From: Seminavis robusta
Taxonomy: Eukaryota > Bacillariophyta > Bacillariophyceae > Naviculales > Naviculaceae
Direction of reading: 5' to 3'
Length of the DNA stretch: 26,409 nucleotides
NCBI GenBank assembly: GCA_903772945.1
Contig: CAICTM010001585.1
Location: 1-26,409 of the forward strand
Position numbers and translations under genes: made by a program. The notes beneath the pieces were generated by a model that was not told the origin of the DNA, ran no database searches, and saw only the letters and a list, made by a program, of their open reading frames with translations. This document shows, piece after piece, positions 18,070-25,735 of the stretch. The stretch's first letter is position 1; every line of letters begins with the position of its first letter.

Positions 18070-18792
18070 ATGGTGTTAGCTGCGGCCAGCCTCCGCCAGA
18101 AGAATCCGGCACCAGCTTCCGATTGGGCCAAGTCAAAGCTTGGAGGATCGGACGTGCTGTTGTTGAACAGAGTGAGTATTCCCTTGTCCAGGAAAGATGT
18201 CCCAGATAGTACAGTGACCCAACACATCAGAGAAGTCTGGGGTGGGTATCCTAGTGGAGTCGGCAGCGACGACATCAACAGAGAGACAAAGAAGGAGTTC
18301 ATCGCCCTGAAGAACAGACTTCAAGAGAGCGCCAGTTCCCAGTGGAAGAGCGAAATAGTTGCCAGGGCAAGAAACAACGGTGTCCACAAGGCAGGCAGAA
18401 ATAAAGACCTTGTTGACATGTTTGAAGACCTCGTCAGGTTGCTGACAATTGACCCTGACTTGGACATTGACAATGTTGTGAAAAACGGGAGCGTGGTCTA
18501 CCCAATTCTCAACTGAAACAAGGAAAAGACGGTGAAAGAAATTGTGGAAGCCCTCGCAACCGAATTTGGTATTAAGTCCCGAAACAACACTGCCGTTGGT
18601 GCAAGAGATGCAGTGTACCAGTTGGTTGTCAAGAACTCACTCCAGACCATTCGCAAGAACTTCAACAAGCCAACCAACAAGAAACTCCAGGATAAGCGTC
18701 TATACTTGAACGAGAACCAGATTGATGGGAGCTGCGAGCTTTTAGGCGGAAGGAGGGTGAGCAGCGACGTTGCATTCTCATACCACAACATT

Positions 18793-19031
18793 GAAAGGGC
18801 CCGAAATCATGATTTACATGTAATTCTGCTTTATATTTGGGTTTCGATATTATATTTAGGTTTCGATTTTATATTTAGGTTTCGGTTTGATATTTAGGTT
18901 TCGGCTTGATTTTACTAGTTATTTACCATAGTAATTTGGTTTCGGTTTTATATTTAGGTTTCGATTTTATATTTTGGATTGGAATTGATCAATTTAATTG
19001 GATTCTTAAAATCCTGATTTCGGGCCCTTTC
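18793..19031. mobile_element. MITE, 239 bp, with GAAAGGGCCCGAAATCA terminal inverted repeats
   Basis: The left end GAAAGGGCCCGAAATCATGATTT and the right end are inverted copies with one mismatch over about 22 bp. ATT directly flanks both ends (18790-18792 and 19032-19034), a possible 3-bp target duplication as in PIF/Harbinger-type elements. The interior is AT-rich and carries five or six copies of a TTATATTTAGGTTTCGG(TT) motif, with no coding capacity. Removing the element and one ATT copy joins TTCTCATACCACAACATT to GGGAATCTAGAC and keeps the host frame (SYHNIGNLDKACS). Superfamily assignment is inference; hAT (8 bp) and Mutator (9 bp) do not fit the 3-bp duplication. Confidence 0.85.
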
Positions 19032-19127
19032 ATTGGGAATCTAGACAAAGCATGCAGTGTCGTAGCTGGCGTCAAAGGTAAAGTCGATATGGTCAAGAGA
19101 GCTTCAGAACGGGCATCAACTTGCGGT

Positions 19128-19160
19128 GCATCTAGAAGAGCATCTAGAAGAGCATCAGAG
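19128..19160. repeat. 15-bp tandem repeat in the unknown gene
   Basis: gcatctagaagagcatctagaagagcatca is two and a bit copies of a 15-bp unit, encoding HLEEH-LEEH in one frame and ASRRASRRAS in another. A frame change seems to occur just upstream near 19105, so the real frame is uncertain. Confidence 0.6.
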
Positions 19161-19782
19161 TGCAGAACTGCCTCCTCAAAGAGCTAAAAATCAGACGAAG
19201 ACGCCCTCCACATCAGCTTTCTCTTCCAGTTCCTCTAGCAGCAGCTCTTCTACCAAGATTTCTTTATCTAACCAGCATGAGGATCCGGATATTTGCTGTG
19301 CCGCTTCAAACGCAAGCACCATTTGCTCCGACACATCCCGCCATGAGAATTTGCAAGCTGCCCCGCCCACTCGAGAGATCATACCCCCCAGCAGTAACGA
19401 TTTCTCTGAGTTCATACCATTCACCGGTAACCCTTCCGGAGCTTATTACCGACAAAGAATCCATTGCCCTCATGGAACAAGGCAATGTGGGCCTTGGTAA
19501 TATACATGTTGCGTTGATGTCTTTTGTTGACAGCCCCCATTCTAACGATGCTATGATCCTTCTCCCCTCCCAGTCCAGCGGCGTGTAGACCAGGATAAGT
19601 ACACAGCCATAGGCAGGCGGGACATGCACCAGAAGCAAGCCAGTCAGTCCCTGATCTTCTCTAGTACTACCTGTCCACCACCTCAGCAATTCCAGTCAAG
19701 CCTGTTCAGGGAGCAGGACCCTGCTCTGTTCAGATGTGACAGCTACATCAACCATCATGGAGGCCCTGGCCCGTCTGACAAG

Positions 19783-19850
19783 GTATGGTATTTTGCTTTC
19801 CTCTTTCGTCTAATGACCAAAAATTACATTGCCTTCTTTTCGACATGTAG
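19783..19850 (+). other. Intron in the unknown gene
   Basis: GTATGG...CATGTAG, 68 bp. The upstream exon ends HHGGPGPSDK and the downstream exon opens VTLEEINSGIKAIQDS. The T-rich interior is typical of a short nuclear intron. Confidence 0.7.
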
Positions 19851-20216
19851 GTGACCTTGGAAGAGATCAATAGTGGCATCAAAGCTATCCAAGATTCAGT
19901 GCTGACCCTTTCCAGTCGCTTATCCGCTGCAGAAAAGCAGATTGAATTCTTGCACAGTGACTAGAAGGGGACCTGAGGGCGAGTGCATACACTGGAAACA
20001 GACAAAGGGACAGACAGTCAGGCGCAAACACAGCAGCTCTTACAAGAAGCTACCGCCAAAGCTTTAAAGAAACTTCGAAAGGTGTCCAATGCCACTGTGA
20101 GTTAAGGGGGGGGGACATATTCTCGACTAATGTAGTGGCCTGGATTCACTAACTTCACCTTGTCGTCTCTTGTTTTGAGTGCAAAAGATGGGTCTTCTGC
20201 TACTTCAGACAAAATT

Positions 20217-20291
20217 GTGAGTGCTCATGTATGTTGCTCTCTCCCCCATCATGAATCAGTCTCTAACAAAACAGTTGTACATTATACACAG
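20217..20291 (+). other. Intron in the unknown gene
   Basis: GTGAGTGCTC...TATACACAG, 75 bp. It separates DGSSATSDKI from EKEKKKQTEKANGKQ. The donor GTGAGT agrees with the consensus. Confidence 0.65.
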
Positions 20292-20348
20292 GAGAAGGAG
20301 AAGAAGAAACAGACAGAAAAGGCAAATGGCAAACAAAAGACCAAGAAT

Positions 20349-20444
20349 GTGAGTCTTCTTTTCCTTTCCTCATTACCCGAAAGTAATATTTACCCTTTTT
20401 GTTTTGTGCCTAACATACATCGCCTTCTCTCTCTGCTTTTCTAG
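20349..20444 (+). other. Intron in the unknown gene
   Basis: GTGAGTCTTC...CTGCTTTTCTAG, 96 bp, with a strong pyrimidine tract before the acceptor. The next exon starts FRKV and immediately meets a TAG, one of the signs of decay. Confidence 0.65.
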
Positions 20445-21060
20445 TTCAGAAAAGTCTAGAAAAAGGTTCATTCCAGGGCTCAGCAGGAGTCGATGGAGGA
20501 GGAATTGTTGATTGGCTCAGATGTAGAGATTGAAGACGAGTTCGGTTTGAAAGAGCAGTTTGTTAGGTTTGGGTACTACAGACATAAGGATGATGATGTC
20601 AGCATTGAATCCCTCAGTGAGCTTACACAGCATGTTAACACTACAGAGGACCTCACCTTCAAACTCCTTTGGATTACATTCAAGGAACTTAGTGAAGTCA
20701 GCAACAAGCGTCCCGGCAAGAAAACCAAGGAGCACATAGTAGGACACATGCCAAGTATGATCAAGGATGGGAGCATTGACATAATTAGATCTCTCCTGGA
20801 TGCGAAAGAGACCATTTCAAGGAGGGTGATGCAGCTAGTGAAGAGATTTGTAACTTTGCTTGTTCCCAGTTGACTGACCTTTTCAATGACCCACAACTGT
20901 GGGCGACCTTGAAGTCGGAGGCAAGCGAAATTTCAAAAAAGTGGCCGTCCTTGGATTCGAAAGCATGTTCGAGCTATTCCAGGCCATTGATACTACAGCC
21001 CCCACCCCGTCAAACCCTTCTTTTATTTGTGAAGATGATTTGGATCCTGTAGCCCCTTTG

Positions 21061-21264
21061 GTAACTCTGTTTTTTCCCATCCCCCCGCTCCATCTCCATT
21101 CTACCCCAAAAGTCCTAGAAAACTAGGTATTTACCCCACTATTGACCCTTAAATATTACCCAACCTACGATTCTTTCCACAAATAGTATTAAAATTCCCA
21201 TAGAATCCTCTATTTTTATCCCCAACCCCCCCTCAACTGCTCTGTTTTTGCAACGGTTTTATAG
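21061..21264 (+). other. Probable last intron of the unknown gene
   Basis: GTAACTCTG...GGTTTTATAG, 204 bp, C- and T-rich. The upstream exon ends ICEDDLDPVAPL. The downstream exon carries FFHSQFLVGVEPDRMFFEVN to the stop at 21417. The last exon needs a frameshift after its first 10-11 codons. Confidence 0.5.
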
Positions 21265-21417
21265 ATGTGTGAATGATAGCATGACTCTCTTGGGCAGTTC
21301 TTTCATTCCCAGTTCCTTGTGGGAGTTGAACCTGACAGGATGTTCTTCGAAGTCAACAGGGTCCACGTCATCACTGTGACTCATGCTTTTGAAACATGCT
21401 GGTGTTGGTGGGACTGA

Positions 21418-21880
21418 GTCGATTTTATTCGAATAAGTTCGAATTCGATTTGATTTAGAGTGTGAGATAATGTCTTCCTCGAGATCATAATAGGGTTCTC
21501 ATTTTAGAGTTTGGGTTAATGAGACAGTTAATGGCGGTTCTCGTTTTGCAGGAGAGACGTTAGGGCTTAGGTCCAAATTGTGCCATGGCATAAAATGTAG
21601 ATGATGTCATGGCAGCGTTGAGATTTCAAAAAAAAAACACCTGCTACTGGTTTCGTCACGCCTGCCTGGTATCCATCTCTAAGTAATTGTCAAGCTGCAA
21701 ACAATAATTGCTCTAGAAAATCCTCCTGCCAAACAATGAATCCACTCTGTGAGCCATTCTGTGCAGTTTTCAGGTGCTTTTGGCAGAAAAAAAGTCATCT
21801 GCCAGAGAAAAACACCCTCCCGGCAGAGAAAAAACACATCCCGGCAGAAAAAGCCATGCCGACTTTCAGAACTGCAGAGT
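21418..21880. other. No gene; AT-rich with CCGGCAGAAAAA repeats
   Basis: The stretch opens with TTCGAATAAGTTCGAATTCGA, then an A10-like run near 21630. Between about 21780 and 21860 a GGCAGAGAAAAAACAC / CCGGCAGAAAAAG motif recurs four times. No coding sequence is convincing. Confidence 0.5.
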
Positions 21881-21884
21881 TCGA

Positions 21885-21907
21885 CGAGCGCCGACAAGCG
21901 GCGCTCG
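21885..21907. repeat. Perfect GC-rich hairpin (9-bp stem, 5-nt loop)
   Basis: CGAGCGCCG-acaag-CGGCGCTCG. It is the first of three hairpins lying downstream of the tyrosine-recombinase frame of element D. Confidence 0.85.
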
Positions 21908-21961
21908 CCTAGAGCAGCACTGCACGACTAGTTGAGTAGAGTAGTAGGTTAGGGTGGTGGA

Positions 21962-22037
21962 GAGACTCGGCCATTTACTGAGCCGACCGTCTCCGCAACC
22001 CAGGGGTGCCGCTCGTGATTGCTAGAATCGCGAGCGG
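21962..22037. repeat. Two further hairpins downstream of element D
   Basis: GAGAC-t-CGGC ... GCCG-acc-GTCTC (21962-21993) is an interrupted stem. CCGCTCGTGATT-gctag-AATCGCGAGCGG (22009-22037) is a 12-bp stem with a single G-T pair. Just right of them AGTCCCGTGGGATTGG / AGTCCCGCGTGATTGT is a 16-bp direct repeat (about 22060-22095). These may be structured 3' terminal sequence of the DIRS-like element. Confidence 0.6.
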
Positions 22038-22211
22038 GAACCAAGGCACGAATGAGGCAGTCCCGTGGGATTGGAGTCCCGCGTGATTGTGCGACATTCG
22101 GCCAACCCAATAGCCAAAGGAAGAACAGGGTGGGAGCGTAGCGGGGTGGGAAAAGGTTGAGAGAGATCTAGAGTAGGCATGGTCTCTCGGGAGTTTTTGG
22201 ACTAAGGTAGG

Positions 22212-23463
22212 TTAGTCCTCGTAGAGTTCCGCGTGGAAGAGGATCTCTGCGATAGTAGCAGGCGCCTGGGTAGGCGAGAGGAACTTGTTGTAGGTTCCCA
22301 CCTGGAAGGTGTAGGCACCATGAGCCAGCATTTTCTGGGAGTAGTGGTGCATAATGGTGGCGGTCTGGATGTGAAGATAGCGCAGCATGGCGTCTGACTT
22401 TCATCGACCGAGGAGGCGGATGGCATCAGAGTCAACATGGGCGCAGAGGAGTGCAGTGGCGCCACCCGGACGGAGGGAGCGAGCGGAGACTTTCTCGTGG
22501 GGGGTTCCAGTGGTCCGTTTGAGCCGCTTGGTGGCAGCACGAAGGGCATCGGTGATGAACTGGGGTTTGACGTGGTACCACTTCTTGTGGACGGAGTTGT
22601 AGTGTTTGTAGAGCGGAGTTTTGGAGCGCTCAGCCTCTGGAGTGGCGAGGGCGATGTGTGCAGTGCGGATGTGTCGGACAAGACGGGCGAGAGATTTGAC
22701 AGGACAGAGCCAGGGGTCAGCGGTGGCCTGGTGACCCACGGACTTGCCTTTGACGACGTTCTTTTGATCAGTAAATGTCAGTGATGCCGCGGTGAGACGA
22801 CTGGGGTCAGACACGTCATTCAAAGAGATCTTGTCAGCGGTGACTTTGAAGCGACCAGCGATGGTGAAGGTGATGTCAGAAAGGAGAAAGGCCTGGCTTC
22901 GGGCCTCAGGGTTGCTCGTGTCGAGGTACTCGGCCAAGCGGAGAAGCCAGAAGAAGGTGCAGATGCAGAGGTCCCGAGTGTGTTGGTTGATGGTACCATG
23001 GATGGGGTGGACGTAGTCCAGGACAGAGAGCATTTCGCGGAGGATGGAGATGTTGGCAGGATAGGCCAGTCGGGGGTCCATCGCCATCTTGGAGTCCTTT
23101 GTAGTAATTAGTGAGTAAGGGATGGAGCTTTCCATCGGAGCCGAGTCGGGGATCTGGTTGACCCAGGTTGGATATCCCCTCGCGGACGGCGTGAAGGGCT
23201 TTGACAACTGTGTCAGCTCGGACAGAGTTCGACACGCGGTAGTTGTGGGCGAAGGTGAGGAGGTAGCAGACGTGGACCTCGGGCTCAGCGATATCACAGA
23301 GGGTTTCACGGACGTTGTGGAGATCACAGAAGGCGCACCAGCATCCGAAGGTGCGGTTTCGGGCCTGGGCGGTCTTGGTGACGACACTTTTGGAGGCGAC
23401 TTGCAGCGAAGCGCGGAGAGTAGTCTGGAAACGACGTCTGGTGGCAGCATCAACCCCTTCCAA
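22212..23463 (-). pseudogene. Element D tyrosine recombinase, one frameshift and one nonsense codon
   Basis: The enzyme would integrate circular cDNA by site-specific recombination. The N-terminal core-binding half reads in one frame (RRRFQTTLRASLQVASKSVV, FGCWCAFCDLHNVRETLCDI, VVKALHAVREGISNLGQPDP). Near 23095-23110 the frame shifts to the catalytic half (DYVHPIHGTINQHTRDLCIC, FFWLLRLAEYLDTSNPEARS). FFWLLRLAEYL holds the first catalytic Arg. SARSLRPGGATALL is the H-x-x-R box with Arg in the His position. Next comes LLGR, then a TGA at 22403-22401 where relatives have Trp (LLGRW). The same frame continues KSDAMLRYLHIQ with the catalytic Tyr, and ends AEILFHAELYED at TAA 22212. Only two lesions over about 415 codons suggest recent loss. 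Confidence 0.85.
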
Positions 23464-24246
23464 GGTAGCTGCTGCGGATAGTGCTGCTCAAAGTGGGACA
23501 AGAGTTCAGGCATGGTGAGGTGTTGTAGGCGAGACGTGTCGTCTGCCATGACGTTAGCTGGTCCTGGAATGTAGGACGAGAGGGGACAGTAGCGATGCTT
23601 GCGTTGGTGGAGACAGGCGTAGTTGCAGAGGAAGGCAGCAGGTCTGTCGGAGGATACGGCACATTTCGCAACTCACGAGACAGCCGGGGTGTTGTCGGAC
23701 AGAGTGTAGAGAATGGCGTAGCGGACGTCGTGACGCTCGGCGAGGAGGGCCTGTTGAGCTAGGATCGCTGTTGGTGATAGAGCCCAAGAGGTTCGAGGCC
23801 GAGACCAGGTCTTGTTGGATGTCGTCCGGGAAGGGCTCCCGCCAAAAGTATCCTTGGCCGGTGGAGTCGAAATAGACCCCACCCATCCCAGCCTTGGCGG
23901 CGTCAGTGGCCCCGAAGTAGGTGGGGTCCTGTGGCACAATCTCGGCGAGGTGAGTGGGCCTGTGGCAGAGGCTAGCCGCCAGGTTGGCGAAGGCATCAAT
24001 GTGATGTCGGAGAGCGGAGGTGATCCGGATGCGGTTTCCATTCGCTTTGGAGAGGGCGAGTTGTAGCGCGCTGAATAGCCCAGCGGAACCCCGGATGGCT
24101 ACCGAGACAAAGCGCTGTTTCCCCAGGATTTGCATCCATCGTTTGTTACTGACCCGCTTGCAGGCAGCTAACTCTTGGAAGATGACCGCAAGAGCCTCCT
24201 TGCGATGGGGAGGTAGTTCGAGTGTCTGTCGTAGGGTGTCGATGAT
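23464..24246 (-). pseudogene. Element D RT thumb and RNase H domain, frameshifted
   Basis: After a TGA at 24249-24247 the RT continues IIDTLRQTLELPPHRKEALA and LAACKRVSNKRWMQILGKQR. RNase H follows: FGATDAAKAGMGGVYFDSTG with a catalytic Asp (about 23903), FWREPFPDDIQQDLVSASN, then in a shifted frame QALLAERHDVRYAILYTLSD and DNTPAVS. A further shift gives AFLCNYACLHQRKHRYCPLS, SYIPGPANVMADDTSRLQHL. This domain would degrade template RNA during cDNA synthesis. Two frameshifts lie between 23800 and 23620. The C-terminal end of this frame (ELLSHFEQHYPQQLPWKG to about 23380) overlaps the start of the recombinase in another frame. Confidence 0.85.
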
Positions 24247-24793
24247 TCAGCCTAGGATGAGTTTCGGGTGGCCCAACTGCCGTCACCCTTTAGGAGTTTC
24301 TTCAAGAAGACAGCTTCATTTCGGTATTTTTCGTCTAGGTTGGGCCGCACCAGAATCTCGTCAATGGCGTGGAGAAGGTGGCGACGAAGGACGTTCATGC
24401 GGTTGCACCCTCCTTGTCCGAGTTGAATGAAGTCGTCGACAAAGACATCGTTGCGACCTAGGGGACGGTTGTAGACTCGGTTGGAGACTTCCACTATGTC
24501 GTTGTCAGCGGGGGAATCGAGAGGTTTGGTGGCGATGTTGAGAAGGGCCTGAGTGGCGGACTCATCCTTGGCGTCGCGGGGTCGTGGTGTCATGGAAGGG
24601 TCCAAGTCGTCCTGGCGAGACACCGGTTCTTCGAGACGGTGCGGTGGACAGGCACGCGGTGAGTGCGAGAAGCGCGTGTTGCCGCGGTCGCAGGCTGTTT
24701 CAGACATTCCGCTGAATGTGGGAGGGGATTGGACCCACCCCATAGTAGAAGACATCGGGATGGCTACCAGTTGGGGTTTTCCTTTGTATTGAG
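24247..24793 (-). pseudogene. Element D reverse transcriptase, C-terminal palm only
   Basis: The fragment opens directly at the Copia LTR with KGKPQLVAIPM. The RT motif STMGWVQSPPTFSGMSETACD (24755-24690) follows, and then the catalytic box NDVFVDDFIQLGQGG (FVDD at 24443-24432). RRHLLHAIDEILVRPNLDEK and EAVFLKKLLKGDGSWATR come next. Near the end, a frame change is needed to read KLILG and a TGA at 24249-24247, where relatives have Trp (LGW). The N-terminal half of RT (fingers, first catalytic Asp) is missing because Copia C inserted here. Confidence 0.85.
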
Positions 24794-24950
24794 TGCGACA
24801 ATACCATTGTGCATTGATTAATCTAACGATCTAAGAGATGTAAAGTTTGTATTTCCAAATAAGTGAGCATGAGCAGTTACTGATTATTTCTAGAATAAGC
24901 CTGCTAATTGTAAAGCTGTAAAGCTGAATTGTAAGCTGTATCCCGTCGCA
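24794..24950 (-). repeat. Copia C 3' LTR, 157 bp, TGCGAC/GTCGCA ends
   Basis: The stretch begins TGCGACAATACC and ends CCCGTCGCA on the plus strand, so it has TG...CA ends and a perfect 6-bp terminal inverted repeat. On its right (upstream in element orientation) is the purine tract AAGGGAG (24951-24957), placed as expected for plus-strand priming. The pol stop lies 71 bases further. On its left is coding sequence of element D. It includes an internal TAAAGCTG/TGTAAGCTG repetition. The second LTR lies outside the window. Confidence 0.88.
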
Positions 24951-25021
24951 CTCCCTTACAGCTGAAATGAAGCGGAGCAAGAAACGATAGGAGAGAGTCC
25001 CCAGCAAAGTGCTGAGGTAAA

Positions 25022-25735
25022 TTACCATCCCATGAGGAGCTTCCGAATGACAGCAAACTGTGGAGCCGGAAGAACCCTTAGTGAAAATGTCGGCCCGTTG
25101 TTCCAGAGTCGGAATATACTTAGCCACGATGCCCTTCGACTCCCCGATATTGGACCTGAAAAAGTGGTACTTCAATGCCAAATACTTGTTGCGCGCAGAC
25201 ATCTTGGGAACATTCACAAGAGACAAGCAACTTGGTTGTCTTCGAACACTGTAGAGCGCACGAGACTGTCAGTAATTACCGGCATATTCAGTTTGCTACC
25301 AATTTCTTTGAGCAAAGCTCGCATAGGAAGCAGCTCCCTCATTGACATGCTGAAGGCAACATACTCAGCAGCAGTGGAGCTCAGGGTAATATCAGTCTGT
25401 AGCTTGCTGGACCAGATAATAGGGCACCCAAACAGAGTCAGGACAAATCCAGTCGAGACTTGACCGGACACAGGATCCTGTTCATCCCATATCCATACAA
25501 TCCGGCGAAGTCAGCATCGACCCAACAGTCAAGTCCCTGATCAAGTTAGGGCTAAAACAAATGCCTTTGTCACTTGTGCCGATCAGATACCGAATGATAC
25601 GTTTGATGCTTGAGCATGGGAATCCTGGGATTGTGACTGAATCGTGCCACCTTGTGCACACTAATGTGATGTCTGGGCGAGTGTTCGCGCAAATATAAAG
25701 AAGCATCCCAACGCAGCTGGATAGCTCCACTCTTC
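25022..25735 (-). pseudogene. Copia C RNase H domain, frameshifted
   Basis: In order: SSCVGMLLYICANTRPDI, then SIKRIIRYLIGTSDKGICFS (connection region), SGQVSTGFVLTLFGCPIIWS, SKLQTDITLSSTAAEYVAFS, MSMRELLPMRALLKEIG, FEDNQVACLL. Then, in another frame, PKMSARNKYLALKYHFFRSN, GIVAKYIPTLEQRADIFTKG, and after one more shift RKLLMGW with a TAA at 25024-25022. PKMSARNKYLALKYHFFR and the RKLLMGW ending are hallmarks of diatom Copia polyproteins. At least three frame changes are needed. RNase H removes the RNA strand of the replication intermediate. Confidence 0.85.

Larger units (their letters stand above)
18070..21417 (+). pseudogene. Multi-exon gene of unknown function, decayed
   Basis: The start at 18070 (caccATGGtg, an ideal context) gives MVLAAASLRQKNPAPASDWA. 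The frame runs 148 codons to a TGA at 18514, then on in the same frame (NKEKTVKEIVEALATEFGIK, RRVSSDVAFSYHNI) to a MITE. Beyond it GNLDKACSVVAGVKGKVDMV continues in frame. Further on: a tandem LEEH stretch, a Ser-rich tract, GNIHVALMSFVDSPHSNDAM, and a coiled-coil segment (VTLEEINSGIKAIQDSVLTL). Next come a Lys-rich exon (KEKKKQTEKANGKQKTKN), MEEELLIGSDVEIEDEFGLK, and a final exon with QFLVGVEPDRMFFEVNRVHV ending at TGA 21417. Visible introns are 19783-19850, about 20097-20187, 20217-20291, 20349-20444 and 21061-21264, all GT...AG. Several exons need frameshifts or contain stops, so it is dead as written. I do not recognise the family. Chromatin or nucleic-acid binding would be a guess from composition only. 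Confidence 0.65.
22212..24793 (-). mobile_element. DIRS-like element D (RT, RNase H, tyrosine recombinase), 5' part cut off by Copia C
   Basis: The order on the minus strand is RT, RNase H, then tyrosine recombinase. DIRS-type retrotransposons are defined by that order together with a recombinase in place of an integrase. The RT frame stops exactly at the LTR of Copia C (24794), so the missing N-terminal RT should lie beyond C outside the window. The left end is not defined; the last codon is at 22212, and hairpins and repeats down to about 21885 may belong to the terminal sequence. Confidence 0.8.

Noticed and set aside
22401..24249. Reassignment of UGA to tryptophan in this genome
   Set aside because: Frameshifts accompany the stops in the same elements, TGG is used for Trp throughout, and TGA ends at least one other frame. 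Ordinary decay explains the data.
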